From: Pyxidicoccus xibeiensis
GTDB lineage: Bacteria; Myxococcota; Myxococcia; Myxococcales; Myxococcaceae
Assembly (NCBI RefSeq): GCF_024198175.1
Contig: NZ_JAJVKV010000019.1
Span: 62,001 to 126,000 of the forward strand
DNA length: 64,000 nucleotides
Reading direction: 5' to 3'
The position numbers and the translations under genes were made by a program. Each line of letters opens with the position of its first letter. Positions within the stretch are counted from its first letter, which is position 1. The notes under the pieces were generated by a model. That model was not told the DNA's origin and searched no databases. It was given only the letters and a program-made list of their open reading frames with translations. Shown here in pieces: positions 17,714 to 28,280 of this stretch.

Positions 17714-18970
17714 TCATGACATCGTGCTCCTGCGCAGCGCGGCCGGCAGGGCGAACGCCACCACCAGCGTGGCCAGCGTCCCCCCGGCCCCGGCCACCAT
17801 CAGTGTCACCGGGGCCGACGTGGCATCCAGCAACAGGCCGCCGCCGACGTAGGACAGGGCCGCGGCCACGCCAATGGCGCCATACAGGTTGCCGAAGACG
17901 CGGCCGAGCATCCCCGGCGGCACCACGCGCTGGATGAGCGTGTTGGTGGCCACGTCCATCGCCGCGATTCCGACGCCGCGCACCGCCTGCATCGCGAGCG
18001 CGGCGGAGACGGCCCAGGCCAGCCCGGTGAGCAGGTTGCCCAGGCTGCTCACGGCGAACCCGGCAATGAGCAGCACCGGCATCGACGCGCGTGCGCCGTA
18101 GCGCGCGAGCAGCGCATAGCCCAGCACCAGCCCCACCCCGACGGAGCCCAGCAGCAGCCCCACCGCCGAGTCGCCCGCGCGAAAGGTCTCCTTCGCGAGG
18201 ACCACCAGCGCCACGTCGTCCACTCCGTTGAACGCGACGACGGCGCAGAAGCCCAGGGCGATGACGCGGACCGCGGGCGCCGACCAGATGTAGCCCAGCC
18301 CCTGCTTCGCCTGCTGCAAGAAGGACGTGGGTGCGCCCTCCTCTCCGGAAGCGACTGGCGGCAGCGGCGGCACGAAGGCCAGCACCACCGCCGAGACGAG
18401 GAACGAGACGGCATCCACGAGCAGCACGCCCCGGACACCGATGAAGGGGAACATCGCCGCCGCGAGGAAGGGCCCCAGGGCCTCGGCAGCGTTGGTCCCG
18501 AAGCCGAGGGTGGAGTTCGCCGTCTCCAGGTCGCGCCCCTGCACCAGCGCCGGCACCGCCGCCCGGGACGCGGGCTGGAACACCTGGCCCGCGACGGCGC
18601 GCAGGCCCACCAGCGCCAGCAACACCGGCAGCGGCGGCAGCGTGAGCGCGATGACGAGCAGCAGCGCGCCCTGGATGAGCTCGCAGGCAATCATCACCCG
18701 CTTCAGGTCGAACCGGTCGCTGATGGCTCCGGTGACGGGGCCCAGCAGCGCGGGAGCGAAGTCCCCCACGAGCAGCAGCAGCGACACCGCGAGCGCCTGG
18801 CCGGTGGTGCCAGCCACATGGAGCATCAGCGCCACCAGGCTGAGCGAGTCCCCCGTGAAGGAGATGACCCGCGCGGACCACAGGGAGCGGAACGCCTTGT
18901 TGCGCCACAGGAGCTTCATCGCACCCATCCCCTGCTCCCCGGCCCCTGCTTCACTGCTGGCGGCGGACAT
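17714..18970 (-). CDS. MFS transporter
   Basis: A 418-aa protein with about 12 hydrophobic helices and the MFS loop motif GAISDRFDLKRVM after helix 2. It belongs to the MFS_3/enterobactin-exporter-like branch, generally drug or metabolite exporters. The start codon follows GAGGAGC. A short cytoplasmic N-terminal tail precedes WRNKAFRSLW. It is divergent from an AraC-type regulator with about 100 bp between them, the usual layout for a locally regulated exporter. The substrate is unknown. Confidence 0.88.
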   Translation of the reverse strand: MSAASSEAGAGEQGMGAMKLLWRNKAFRSLWSARVISFTGDSLSLVALMLHVAGTTGQALAVSLLLLVGDFAPALLGPVTGAISDRFDLKRVMIACELIQGALLLVIALTLPPLPVLLALVGLRAVAGQVFQPASRAAVPALVQGRDLETANSTLGFGTNAAEALGPFLAAAMFPFIGVRGVLLVDAVSFLVSAVVLAFVPPLPPVASGEEGAPTSFLQQAKQGLGYIWSAPAVRVIALGFCAVVAFNGVDDVALVVLAKETFRAGDSAVGLLLGSVGVGLVLGYALLARYGARASMPVLLIAGFAVSSLGNLLTGLAWAVSAALAMQAVRGVGIAAMDVATNTLIQRVVPPGMLGRVFGNLYGAIGVAAALSYVGGGLLLDATSAPVTLMVAGAGGTLATLVVAFALPAALRRSTMS

Positions 18971-19070
18971 GCGCTCCTCGAACCCGGACTGTTCGTCAGC
19001 CGTGGACCGCGCACCGTAGGCGCGAAGGCAACGCAGCGCCAACCCCTCCGACGTGGTTCAATTCCGGGCG

Positions 19071-19793
19071 ATGCCCAAGCCGACGAGCACCCGGGGACCG
19101 CCCGCCCGGCAGCAGTTCCAGGCGGCAACGCGGATGGAGCGCCACCTCCATGTGAGCGGGTACGCCGCCGTCGTCGTCTCCGGTGGCTATGTCGAGGCCG
19201 GAGACGCGGGGCGCTTCCACCTGGGCGCAGGCTCCGTGGTCTTCCATCGCCCCTTCGAGGCCCATGCCGACCAGTTCGGCACCCGCGGCGCCGTCGTGCT
19301 GAACCTGCCGCTTCCCGCCGCGGTGCCGGACGTGTCGGTCGCCATGCTCCGGGACGTCGATGCCGTGGTGAGGGCGGCCGAGCGCGACTCCCGGGCCGCG
19401 GCGGACCTCCTCTCCACGTCGCTGGGACCGGCGACGGGCCAGCAGCAGGACTGGCCGGACCTGCTCGCTGCCGCACTTCGTGCCGACCCCTCGCTGTGCC
19501 TGGCGGAGCAGGCGGACGCCCTGGGCCTGGCGGCGGAGACCCTCGCTCGCGGGTTCAAGCGTGCCTACGGCGTGTCGCCCAAGCGCTACCGTGCCGAGGT
19601 GCGTGCGCTCCAGGCGTGGCGGATGCTTCCCGGCTCACCCCTGCCGCTGGCCCAGCTCGCCCTCGCCCTGGGCTACACCGACCAGGCGCACATGACTCGC
19701 GACGTGGTCGCCCTCACGGGACGCACGCCGGCCGCGCTGAGGCGCGGAACGCCGGCCGGAGGTCAACTGGATTCAAGAGTGGCACGCCGGTAG
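19071..19793 (+). CDS. AraC-family transcriptional regulator
   Basis: A 240-aa regulator. The N-terminal part contains a cupin-like sensory domain (VEAGDAGRFHLGAGSVVFHR, PFEAHADQF). The C-terminal AraC HTH pair is clear: first helix-turn-helix around LCLAEQADALGLAAETLAR with GFKRAYGVSPKRYR, second around LALALGYTDQAHMTRD and TGRTPAALR. It probably controls itself and the divergent MFS gene from the roughly 100-bp intergenic region. A GTG at 19053 would extend it by six residues; neither start has a strong ribosome binding site. Confidence 0.88.
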   Translation: MPKPTSTRGPPARQQFQAATRMERHLHVSGYAAVVVSGGYVEAGDAGRFHLGAGSVVFHRPFEAHADQFGTRGAVVLNLPLPAAVPDVSVAMLRDVDAVVRAAERDSRAAADLLSTSLGPATGQQQDWPDLLAAALRADPSLCLAEQADALGLAAETLARGFKRAYGVSPKRYRAEVRALQAWRMLPGSPLPLAQLALALGYTDQAHMTRDVVALTGRTPAALRRGTPAGGQLDSRVARR

Positions 19794-19809
19794 CGGCTAC
19801 ACGCGGGCC

Positions 19810-20982
19810 ATGAACCGACGCGACTGCCTCACTGCCCTGCTCCACCTGCCGCTCCTCGCGGCTGTCGGCTGCGCCTCCCGAAGCCTCCCTGCACCTGGTG
19901 CCCCGGCCTCGTCCCGAACCCGCTGGAAGGTCTCCGGCTCCGAGGGGCTGGACCTGCTCTGCTTCCTGGGGCCCCTGTCCGCGGACCCCTTCTACGCCCG
20001 CTACTACCCGGAGGAGCTGGCCCGCATCGGCCCCAGGCTCGCCCCCGAGGCGGTGTCCACCATCCAGCAGCTCAAGGCCTCCTCTTCGAGCCAGGACCGG
20101 CTGCTCGGTCCGTTCCTCTGCGTGGTCTTCTCCGCCGGCCCCACCGGGACGCTCGCGGAGCTGCGCGGCGCCCTCGCCGATGCGGAGCAGCAGCTGCTGC
20201 CCGGCTACCGCGCCAGCCCGTACTGGGACGCCGGGGCCTGGGCCTGGTTCCTCGAGGCGCGACCGGCGCTGGCGCGCGTGTTCGAGGCGCTGGCCACCGC
20301 CGGCTTCCCCGCGCTCCGCCAGGAGGTCGTCGGTGAGCGGGTGGAGCGGCGCAAGGAGGCCCTGCACCAGCGCCTGGCCGGCGTGGACGTCATCGCCGAG
20401 CAGGAGCGGCTGCTGGGCCGTCAGCTCCAGCCGGACATCGCCATCGACCTGATGCACTTCTCCAAGCCCCACGGCATCAAGGTCATCGGCCAGCGGTTCC
20501 TCACCCACCTCGACTATCCCGACGCGCTCGTCATCCGCAACGCGGCGCACGAAATCCTGCACCCGCCCTTCGACGTGAAGCACCCGGACATCGTCGACGC
20601 GCTGGCGGTGCTGCGCCGCGACTCGCTGCTCGCCCGCATCGTCGCCGACCACGACCCGAAGTTCGGGTACACCACCCTCGAAGGCCTCTTCGACGAGGAC
20701 ACCGCGGAGGCCCTGGAGCAGCTCATCAACGAGCGGCTCGGCGTCGCCATCCCCGCCGGCGAGCGCTGGCGCAAGGCCGACGACGGCATGCACGTGCTGG
20801 CCGCCGGCCTCCATGGCCTGCTCAAGGCCGACGGCTTCGACCGCACCGGAGGCGCCATCCAGGACTGGCTGGGCCGGGCCGCTCGTGACGGACGGCTGGC
20901 TCCGGACTCGCTCCATGCCTCGGCGGCCACCGTGCTGGCGCTGCCGCGAGAGCGCCTGTGGGAACCCCCGACGAAGCCCTGA
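19810..20982 (+). CDS. Hypothetical lipoprotein with HEILH motif
   Basis: A 390-aa protein. The N terminus MNRRDCLTALLHLPLLAAVGC is a lipoprotein signal with lipobox AVGC. The mature part is helical and unrecognised. It contains AAHEILHPPFD, which fits the HExxH zinc-peptidase signature, followed by an acidic LEGLFDEDTAEALEQ stretch that could supply a third ligand; this is suggestive only. It starts 16 nt after the AraC gene on the same strand, so it may be read through from it. If it is a metalloprotease it would act in the envelope. Confidence 0.75.
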   Translation: MNRRDCLTALLHLPLLAAVGCASRSLPAPGAPASSRTRWKVSGSEGLDLLCFLGPLSADPFYARYYPEELARIGPRLAPEAVSTIQQLKASSSSQDRLLGPFLCVVFSAGPTGTLAELRGALADAEQQLLPGYRASPYWDAGAWAWFLEARPALARVFEALATAGFPALRQEVVGERVERRKEALHQRLAGVDVIAEQERLLGRQLQPDIAIDLMHFSKPHGIKVIGQRFLTHLDYPDALVIRNAAHEILHPPFDVKHPDIVDALAVLRRDSLLARIVADHDPKFGYTTLEGLFDEDTAEALEQLINERLGVAIPAGERWRKADDGMHVLAAGLHGLLKADGFDRTGGAIQDWLGRAARDGRLAPDSLHASAATVLALPRERLWEPPTKP

Positions 20983-21081
20983 CGCACGGCGCTCGGACGG
21001 CGCATTGCGTCAGTCCAGAGTCGGAGATTCGTACGGCGGCCGGGTTGCCGGCGGCGCGGCGGCTGGCCGAATAATGAAGGC

Positions 21082-23130
21082 GTGGGGACCCTCACTCTCA
21101 GCGCCTCTCCGCTCCTCTGGGAGCAGTTCCTCGTCGGTGCGCTCGACGCAGGGAGCGGGCTGCACCCCATCCTGAGCCGCTGGCAACGCTCACGCGCCCT
21201 GGGCGCGCCCTGCACCGGACTGCCCGGCGAGGGCCCGAGCGTGGGACACCTGGAGCTCGTCGAGCGGCGCGCGCGACTCGAGCCGGTCTGGCACGAGGTC
21301 GGGGGAATGATGGAGGCGCTCGCCTCCGCGCCCCTGCCGTCCGGCCGCGTGGCGCTGCTCGCGGACCGGGACGGCGTCATCCTCTCCACGCGTGGCTCGG
21401 GCGGGGAGTTCGGCTCCCACGCGGACGACGTGCGCCTCATCGAGGGCGCCTGCTGGGACGAGACGTCCCGGGGCACCAACGCCATCGGCACCGCGCTGGC
21501 GGAGTCCTCGGCGGTGGCCGTGGTGGGACCGGCGCACTACGCGCACCGGCACCACGGCCTCGTCTGCTACGCCGCGCCGGTGCATGACCCCTTTGGGGAG
21601 CTGCTGGCGGTGCTGGACGTCACCGGGCCCGCGGGCGCGGCGGATCCGCTCGTCCTGGTGACGGTGGCGAGCATGGCGTACGCCGTCGAGGCCCGGCTGC
21701 GCGAGCTGGCCTGGGCCCGCGTGGCCGCCACGGCCAGGAGTGGCGTGGAGTCACGCCTGTCGCGTGAGGATGGGCCAGTCCTCCTCATCGAGTCACCGGG
21801 GCGGGTCCGCCAGGCCAACGGCGCCGCGCGAGCCCTGCTGGGTGACGAGGCCACGTCCGGCGCGGACCGGGCGTGGGCCGCGGTGCTCGGGCTCTCCTGG
21901 CGCGAGCTGAAGGAAGCGTCGCTGCGGGGAGCGCCGCTGGAGGCGAACGTCCGTGGCACGCCCTGGCGCGTGCATGCCGAGACGGTGAGCGAGGGCGGGG
22001 ACGGCGCGGCGCTGGCGGTGCTCGCGCGGATGGAGCCGCTCGTGTCCCGTGCGAGACCTGCTCCGGCGCCTCGCGTGGAGGTGCCGCCGGCCGCCGCGCC
22101 GGAGAAGGGCCCCTGGGTCTCACTCAAGGGCAGCGACCCGCACCTGCGCGCCACCCTGGCGGAGGCGGCGCGCTTCGCCCCCACGGACATTCCGGTGCTC
22201 CTGCTGTCGGAGACGGGGACCGGGAAGGAGCTGCTCGCCCGGGCCCTGCACGCCGCCAGCGCCGTGGCCAGTGGCCCCTTCGTGGCCGTCAACTGTGGGG
22301 CGCTTTCGCCCGCGCTGCTGGAGAGCGAGCTGTTCGGCCATGCCCCGGGCGCCTTCACGGGCGCGCGGACGGGCGGCGCGGACGGCAAGCTCGCGGCGGC
22401 CGACGGGGGCACCCTCTTCCTCGATGAGCTCGCCGAGATGCCCGCCGCGCTCCAGGTGCTGCTGCTCCGCGTGCTCGAGGATGGAAGCTACTCGCGCGTC
22501 GGTGAGTCGCGCGTGCGCCATGCGCGCTTCCGCCTCATCGGGGCCACCTGCCGGGACCTCGAGGCGGCAGTGCGGAATGGCACGTTCCGCTCCGACCTGT
22601 ACTACCGCCTCCAGGGCGCCACGCTGCGGCTGCCTCCGCTGCGGGAGCGCTCGGACCTCCCGGAGCTGGCCCGGGCGCTGCTCGCGGAGCTGGCGCAGTC
22701 CGCCGGGCAGACTCGGCCCGTGCTGTCGCTGAGCGCGCTAGACCGGCTTCATTCTCACGCGTGGCCCGGCAACGTGCGCGAGCTGAAGACGGTGCTGCGC
22801 CTGGCGCTCGTGCGGGCAGCGGGCGCCGCGATTCTGGATGTGGCGGCCCTGCCACCCGAGCTGGGCAGGAGGTCGCAGCCGGAGGCTCCCGGGGCCGTGC
22901 CGCCGAGCAGGGGCGCGGAGCCTGTCGCCGACTGGAGCGCTCCCGCGGCAGCTCCGAACACTGGGGATGCACCCCGGGCCCTGAGAGAGCTGGAGGCCCG
23001 CGCGCTCCAGGACGCGCTTGCGCGCAGTGGTGGCAACGTGGCGCAGGCCGCACGCCGGCTGGGCATCGCCCGGAGCACCCTCTATCGCATGGTCGAGCGC
23101 TTCGGCATCGTGCTGCCGCCCCGCTCGTGA
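21082..23130 (+). CDS. AcoR-like sigma-54-dependent activator
   Basis: A 682-aa enhancer-binding protein. The N-terminal GAF-type region has the AcoR-family phrase EGACWDETSRGTNAIGTAL. The AAA+ domain carries SETGTGKE (Walker A), the sigma-54 contact loop GAFTGAR, GGTLFLDE (Walker B) and the WPGNVRELK element. A Fis-type HTH ends the protein (GGNVAQAARRLGIARSTLYR). It should activate the downstream aldehyde dehydrogenase genes, in front of which a -24/-12 promoter is seen. The GTG start is chosen because no upstream start is in frame; its ribosome binding site is poor. Confidence 0.93.
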   Translation: MGTLTLSASPLLWEQFLVGALDAGSGLHPILSRWQRSRALGAPCTGLPGEGPSVGHLELVERRARLEPVWHEVGGMMEALASAPLPSGRVALLADRDGVILSTRGSGGEFGSHADDVRLIEGACWDETSRGTNAIGTALAESSAVAVVGPAHYAHRHHGLVCYAAPVHDPFGELLAVLDVTGPAGAADPLVLVTVASMAYAVEARLRELAWARVAATARSGVESRLSREDGPVLLIESPGRVRQANGAARALLGDEATSGADRAWAAVLGLSWRELKEASLRGAPLEANVRGTPWRVHAETVSEGGDGAALAVLARMEPLVSRARPAPAPRVEVPPAAAPEKGPWVSLKGSDPHLRATLAEAARFAPTDIPVLLLSETGTGKELLARALHAASAVASGPFVAVNCGALSPALLESELFGHAPGAFTGARTGGADGKLAAADGGTLFLDELAEMPAALQVLLLRVLEDGSYSRVGESRVRHARFRLIGATCRDLEAAVRNGTFRSDLYYRLQGATLRLPPLRERSDLPELARALLAELAQSAGQTRPVLSLSALDRLHSHAWPGNVRELKTVLRLALVRAAGAAILDVAALPPELGRRSQPEAPGAVPPSRGAEPVADWSAPAAAPNTGDAPRALRELEARALQDALARSGGNVAQAARRLGIARSTLYRMVERFGIVLPPRS

Positions 23131-23178
23131 GCGCCACTGTCGCCTTTGGCTGCGGGCTCTCACGCCCGCGAGGCAGAT

Positions 23179-23219
23179 GTGTTGCACCCTGCGCCACTCC
23201 TGTCCGCGACGGTGTTGCA
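23179..23219 (+). promoter_or_regulatory. Paired GTGTTGCA repeats, possible activator sites
   Basis: GTGTTGCA occurs at 23179-23186 and again at 23212-23219, 33 bp apart, which is about three helical turns. They lie 42-82 bp upstream of the -24 element of the sigma-54 promoter, where enhancer-binding proteins often bind. A TGTCC...GGACA dyad (23201-23205 and 23225-23229) lies across the second copy. Which element the activator would use is a guess. Confidence 0.35.
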
Positions 23220-23260
23220 GACCGGGACACGACGCGCCGCGACGTCGGCGGAGTGTGCGC

Positions 23261-23276
23261 TGGCATGCAGGGTGCT
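23261..23276 (+). promoter_or_regulatory. Sigma-54 (-24/-12) promoter
   Basis: TGGCATGCAGGGTGCT matches the consensus TGGCAC-N5-TTGCW well, with GG and GC exactly 10 nt apart as sigma-54 requires. It lies 50 bp before the aldehyde dehydrogenase start and directly downstream of the AcoR-like activator gene, which supports it. Confidence 0.7.
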
Positions 23277-23325
23277 CTGGCACGGCGGCGCATCCACCCG
23301 CAGCCCACCCCTGAAGGAGAGCACC

Positions 23326-24845
<1,520 letters not shown>

Positions 24846-24846
<1 letters not shown>

Positions 24847-25232
24847 TGGTGGCCCGGGTGGAGGTGACGCCCGAGGCCGCGGCCGTCATCCGCCAGCTGC
24901 GCGCCTCGCACGGGCCCTTGATGTTCCACCAGTCGGGAGGCTGCTGTGACGGCAGCGCTCCCATGTGCTACCCGCAGGGCGAGTTCCGCGTGGGCCAGCG
25001 GGACGTCTTCCTGGGCGAGGTGGAGGGCTGCCCCGTCTACATCGGCGGTGCACAGTTCGAGTACTGGCAGCACACGCACCTCACCCTGGACGTGGTGCCC
25101 GGGCGCGGCGCGGGCTTCAGCCTGGAGGCGCCACTCGGAGTGCGCTTCCTCACCCGCAGCCGCGTCTTCACAGACGAGGAGTACCTGCGCATGAAGGACG
25201 AACCGCCTCCGAGGCGTGGGCCGCCCGAGTAG
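24846..25232 (+). CDS. DUF779 family protein
   Basis: A 128-aa protein with the DUF779 landmarks MFHQSGGCCDGSAPMC and GGAQFEYWQHTHLTLDVVPGRG. Several conserved Cys and His suggest a metal or redox function, but none is established. Its ATG overlaps the aldehyde dehydrogenase stop (TGATG), so the two are co-translated. The pairing with AcoD-type dehydrogenases is known from many bacteria. Confidence 0.92.
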
Positions 25233-25269
25233 TGGCGGTGCCTGGGGACAATGAATTGCGGCTGCAATC

Positions 25270-25291
25270 GGGTGGTGTCACCGAACCACCC
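25270..25291 (+). terminator. Hairpin after aldehyde dehydrogenase operon
   Basis: GGGTGGT and ACCACCC form a 7-bp stem with an 8-nt loop, 37 nt after the DUF779 stop. A smaller ATTGC/GCAAT stem lies just before it. No T tract. Confidence 0.45.
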
Positions 25292-25407
25292 TGGCATCCA
25301 GGCCCCAGGCGGGTCCCTCTTCGCGTGCAGGGCGTCATGCAGGCAGGATGGAGGTGGCCGTCTCCCCCGAGGCGGCCACTTCCACCCCTCACATGACAGG
25401 AATGCAC

Positions 25408-26010
25408 ATGGCTTTCCGCCCCCTCTCGCTGCTGCTGGTTGGCGCCGCCGTCCTCGGTGGCTGCGGTGCCCCCGAGACTCCCTCCGACGAAGGCGAGGGC
25501 GCGCTCGTCCCCTCGGTGGAGACGGCCGAGCCGTCCGGCGCCGTCTCTGCCTTCGCGTACTGCGATGACGTGACGACGTGGGACCCGGCGTGGGCGAACC
25601 TGGAGGCCCAGGTGCTCACGCTCGTCAACCAGCGGCGCGCGGCCGGAGCCACCTGTGGTGGCGTGGCGAAGCCTGCCGCTCCCGCGCTGACGCTGGACAC
25701 GCGGCTGCGCTGCGCGGCGCGCAAGCACTCGCGCGACATGGGGACGAACAACTTCATGGGCCACACGGGCTCGGATGGCTCCACGCCGTGGCAGCGGATG
25801 ACGCTGGCCGGCTACACCTACCGGAGCGCCGCGGAGAACGTGGCGGCCGGGTACTCCACCGCGGCGGCCGTGGTGAATGGGTGGATGTCGAGCACCGGGC
25901 ACTGCAACAACATCATGAACCCCGGCCTCACCCAGCTGGGCGTCGGCTACTACTACGCGCCCTCCAGCACCTACCGGCACTACTGGACGCAGGCATTCGG
26001 CAGGCCCTGA
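25408..26010 (+). CDS. CAP/SCP-domain lipoprotein
   Basis: A 200-aa lipoprotein (lipobox LGGC after a short hydrophobic signal). The mature part is a CAP (SCP/PR-1) domain: LVNQRRAAGATCGG, ARKHSRDMGTNNFMGHTGSDG, SAAENVAAGY and GWMSSTGHCNNIMNP, with the usual His and Glu residues. Bacterial CAP proteins are exported and have been linked to envelope or substrate binding; the role here is unknown. The start at the third of three nearby ATGs is chosen because AGGAA at 25398-25402 precedes it and because it gives a compact signal peptide. Confidence 0.87.
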   Translation: MAFRPLSLLLVGAAVLGGCGAPETPSDEGEGALVPSVETAEPSGAVSAFAYCDDVTTWDPAWANLEAQVLTLVNQRRAAGATCGGVAKPAAPALTLDTRLRCAARKHSRDMGTNNFMGHTGSDGSTPWQRMTLAGYTYRSAAENVAAGYSTAAAVVNGWMSSTGHCNNIMNPGLTQLGVGYYYAPSSTYRHYWTQAFGRP

Positions 26011-26066
26011 GAGTATAGAGTGCGCGGCGCGGCGGCCCTTCCGCCGCGCCCGTACCCTGCGCTCTC

Positions 26067-26609
26067 ATGGACCTCGTCCTCCTGCTCGTCGGTCTCGTCA
26101 AGGTGGTGTTCGGCGGCCTCGTCGCCGCGCTCGGCATCTGGCTGGGGCTTCGCGGCCTCAGCCGCATCCTCGGCACCAACCCGGTGGAGGAGCTTCGCCA
26201 GGGCAACACCGCCGCCGGTGTCGTCCATGCTTCCAGCCTCATGGCGCTGGGGCTGCTGGTGCAGCACGCGGTGCAGGCGACGTCGGACGCGGTGGACCTC
26301 ACCGTGCGCACCCCGCCCTTCCAGCCGCTGATGGTGGGCAAGCTGCTCGCGGTGGCGGTGCTGCACGTGGGGCTGTCGCTGGGCGTGGGCGTCGCGGTGC
26401 TCGCGCTCGGCATCCTCCTGTTCGACCGGATGACGCCCGGCATCGACGAACTGGCGGAGGTGCGCAAGGGCAACCTCGCCGCCGCGCTCATCCTCTCCGC
26501 CATCCTGCTGGTGCTCGCGCTGCTGACGGCCCCCGGGCTCCAGGCGGCGCTCAACGGCCTCATCCCCTTCCCCCAGCTCCCCGAGGGGGCGCTGCGCGCG
26601 CCGGCGTGA
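26067..26609 (+). CDS. DUF350 membrane protein
   Basis: A 180-aa protein with four hydrophobic helices in two similar halves, as DUF350 proteins have; each half ends in an acidic loop (NPVEELRQGNTAAG, DELAEVRKGNLAAA). The function of the family is not established; members often sit beside transglutaminase-like or envelope-stress genes, as here. The next gene begins one nucleotide after its stop codon. Confidence 0.87.
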   Translation: MDLVLLLVGLVKVVFGGLVAALGIWLGLRGLSRILGTNPVEELRQGNTAAGVVHASSLMALGLLVQHAVQATSDAVDLTVRTPPFQPLMVGKLLAVAVLHVGLSLGVGVAVLALGILLFDRMTPGIDELAEVRKGNLAAALILSAILLVLALLTAPGLQAALNGLIPFPQLPEGALRAPA

Positions 26610-26610
26610 C

Positions 26611-27516
26611 GTGACGGTGGGTGCGCCCATGGCCTCCTCCAGCGCCAGTCCCTGGAAGACCCTCTTCAAGCTGCTGCTCGTGGGCATCGGCCTCGCGAGC
26701 TGCTTCTGCTGTTGCGGGCTGGGCATGCTCGGGCGGCTGGCGGACCTGGACGTCCGCGCCCCGGTGCCGGGCTTCCCCAGCAGCGTGCGCGTCGTCGACG
26801 TGGGCGCCGTGCTCCTGCCGCCCGGCACGCCGCCGCAGGACGCCCGGAACTACGAGTGGCGGGTGGACGGCATCAGCCCGCCGGAGCACCACGTGGCCTA
26901 TGGGCTGGGCAAGGCGCTCACCGCCGAGCTGGACGAGGGACACCAGTCCCTCGGCCGGCGGCTGCGCTACCGCTCGCTGGGCAACGAGCGCTTCACCTAC
27001 CACGCGCCGGCCGGGTGCTCGGCGGACATGCGCTGCATCTACGAGGAGCTGATGCGCACCAACGAGGAGCCGGTGCGCGAGCTGGGCGACCGCTTCGTCA
27101 CCTCCATCCGGGAGCGCGGACTGGACGCCTCGCAGGCCGCGAAGCTCATCCTCGGCTTCGTGCAGCGCATCCGCTACGAGCTGCCGAAGGACGAGCCCTT
27201 CGGAATCATTCCTCCGGCGCTGGTGCCCGCGCTGGACAGCGGGGACTGCGACTCCAAGGCGGTGCTGGCGGTGATGCTGCTGCGCCAGGCCGGCATCGAC
27301 GCGGTGATTCTCTACTCGGACCCGCTGGCGCACGCGGCGGTGGGCGTGGGGCTGCCCGGCGGCACCGGCACGCGGCTGAAGCATGGCGGGCGCAGCTACC
27401 AGTACGGGGAAGTCACGGCCGAGGGCTGGCCGCTGGGGATGATTCCTCCCCAGTACGACAAGCCCCGGCTGTGGAAGGTGCTGCCGCTGTCCGCGAGGAC
27501 GGGCACCGCGGGTTAG
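26611..27516 (+). CDS. Membrane-anchored transglutaminase-like protein
   Basis: About 300 aa. A hydrophobic segment near the N terminus (LFKLLLVGIGLASCF) should anchor or export it. The transglutaminase-type core has Cys in DSGDCDSKAV and His in LAHAAVGVG; the third residue is not an obvious Asp, the matching segment being YGEVTAEGW. It could be a cysteine peptidase-fold protein with altered activity. GTG at 26611 directly follows the DUF350 stop; ATG at 26629 is an equally possible start. The two genes are probably co-expressed. It overlaps the convergent Thg1-like gene by 4 bp. Confidence 0.8.
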   Translation: MTVGAPMASSSASPWKTLFKLLLVGIGLASCFCCCGLGMLGRLADLDVRAPVPGFPSSVRVVDVGAVLLPPGTPPQDARNYEWRVDGISPPEHHVAYGLGKALTAELDEGHQSLGRRLRYRSLGNERFTYHAPAGCSADMRCIYEELMRTNEEPVRELGDRFVTSIRERGLDASQAAKLILGFVQRIRYELPKDEPFGIIPPALVPALDSGDCDSKAVLAVMLLRQAGIDAVILYSDPLAHAAVGVGLPGGTGTRLKHGGRSYQYGEVTAEGWPLGMIPPQYDKPRLWKVLPLSARTGTAG

Positions 27517-28280
27517 GCGGGGGCCGGGGGTGACGCGGCGAGCACGCCGCGCAGGTAGTCCTCGTACGCCTCCTTCATCGGCAACTCCGCGTCCACCTTG
27601 AGCCGCCGGCGCGAGGCCTGGGTGCGCTGGCCGCTGCGCGGGTCCACGCCCTCTTTCAGGTAGTGCTCCCAGAAGACGGCGCTGCCGCGCCGCTGCCAGA
27701 GCGGCACCTCGTTGAAGTTGATGCCGCGCTGGAAGAGCAGCTCGTTCTTGAAGCCCACGTTGCGGCCATCCAGCTCGCGCGTGGCCTGGGTCGCCGTCTT
27801 CCCCTCCTTGCGCAGCGTCCAGTAGCACCAGCCATGCAGCGCGCACCGGCTGCCGTCCGCCTGTCGCCAGAGGAAGTAGTCCAGCACGGCGCGCTCGTTC
27901 GTCCCCAGCCACGCGCGGCCGTCGAACATGGCGGGCACGCCCGCGGCGTGCGTGAAGGTCGCGCTCGCCAGGCCCGCGGACAGTGAGACGAGCTTCTCCA
28001 TGGAGCGGTCGAACAGCGACCAGTCCGGTGGGAAGAGGACGGAGATTTCGTCGCTCTGCGTGTACGCGTACACGCCCTGGAGGTCCTCCAGCAGCGCGCT
28101 GGCGGTGCGCACCATCACCTGGTGGAAGGCCGCATCGAAGGGCTTCTCGAAGCGCTCCTCGGTGAAGCGCGAGAAGCCGCGGCCATCCACGCGCAGCACC
28201 GTCCACGCCCCCGGCAGCAGGCGCAGGCCGTGGAACACCTCACCCTGTCGCATGCGGGTCGCCAGCTCATCCGGTTCCAT
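27513..28280 (-). CDS. Thg1-like tRNA guanylyltransferase-family protein
   Basis: A 255-aa member of the Thg1/TLP family, reverse (3'-5') nucleotidyltransferases. The metal-binding residues are present: Asp32 in RVDGRGFSRF and Asp77-Glu78 in YTQSDEISV. Eukaryotic Thg1 adds G-1 to tRNA-His; bacterial TLPs instead can repair 5'-truncated RNAs by templated 3'-5' addition, and one from Myxococcus has been studied. The gene overlaps a P-loop kinase by 14 bp, which suggests a joint RNA end-repair job. No partner ligase is seen nearby. Confidence 0.9.
   Translation of the reverse strand: MEPDELATRMRQGEVFHGLRLLPGAWTVLRVDGRGFSRFTEERFEKPFDAAFHQVMVRTASALLEDLQGVYAYTQSDEISVLFPPDWSLFDRSMEKLVSLSAGLASATFTHAAGVPAMFDGRAWLGTNERAVLDYFLWRQADGSRCALHGWCYWTLRKEGKTATQATRELDGRNVGFKNELLFQRGINFNEVPLWQRRGSAVFWEHYLKEGVDPRSGQRTQASRRRLKVDAELPMKEAYEDYLRGVLAASPPAPA

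Noticed and set aside
23277..23292. A second TGGCACG-like element just after the sigma-54 promoter
   Set aside because: The distance from GG to the next GC is 9 nt, one short of the required spacing.
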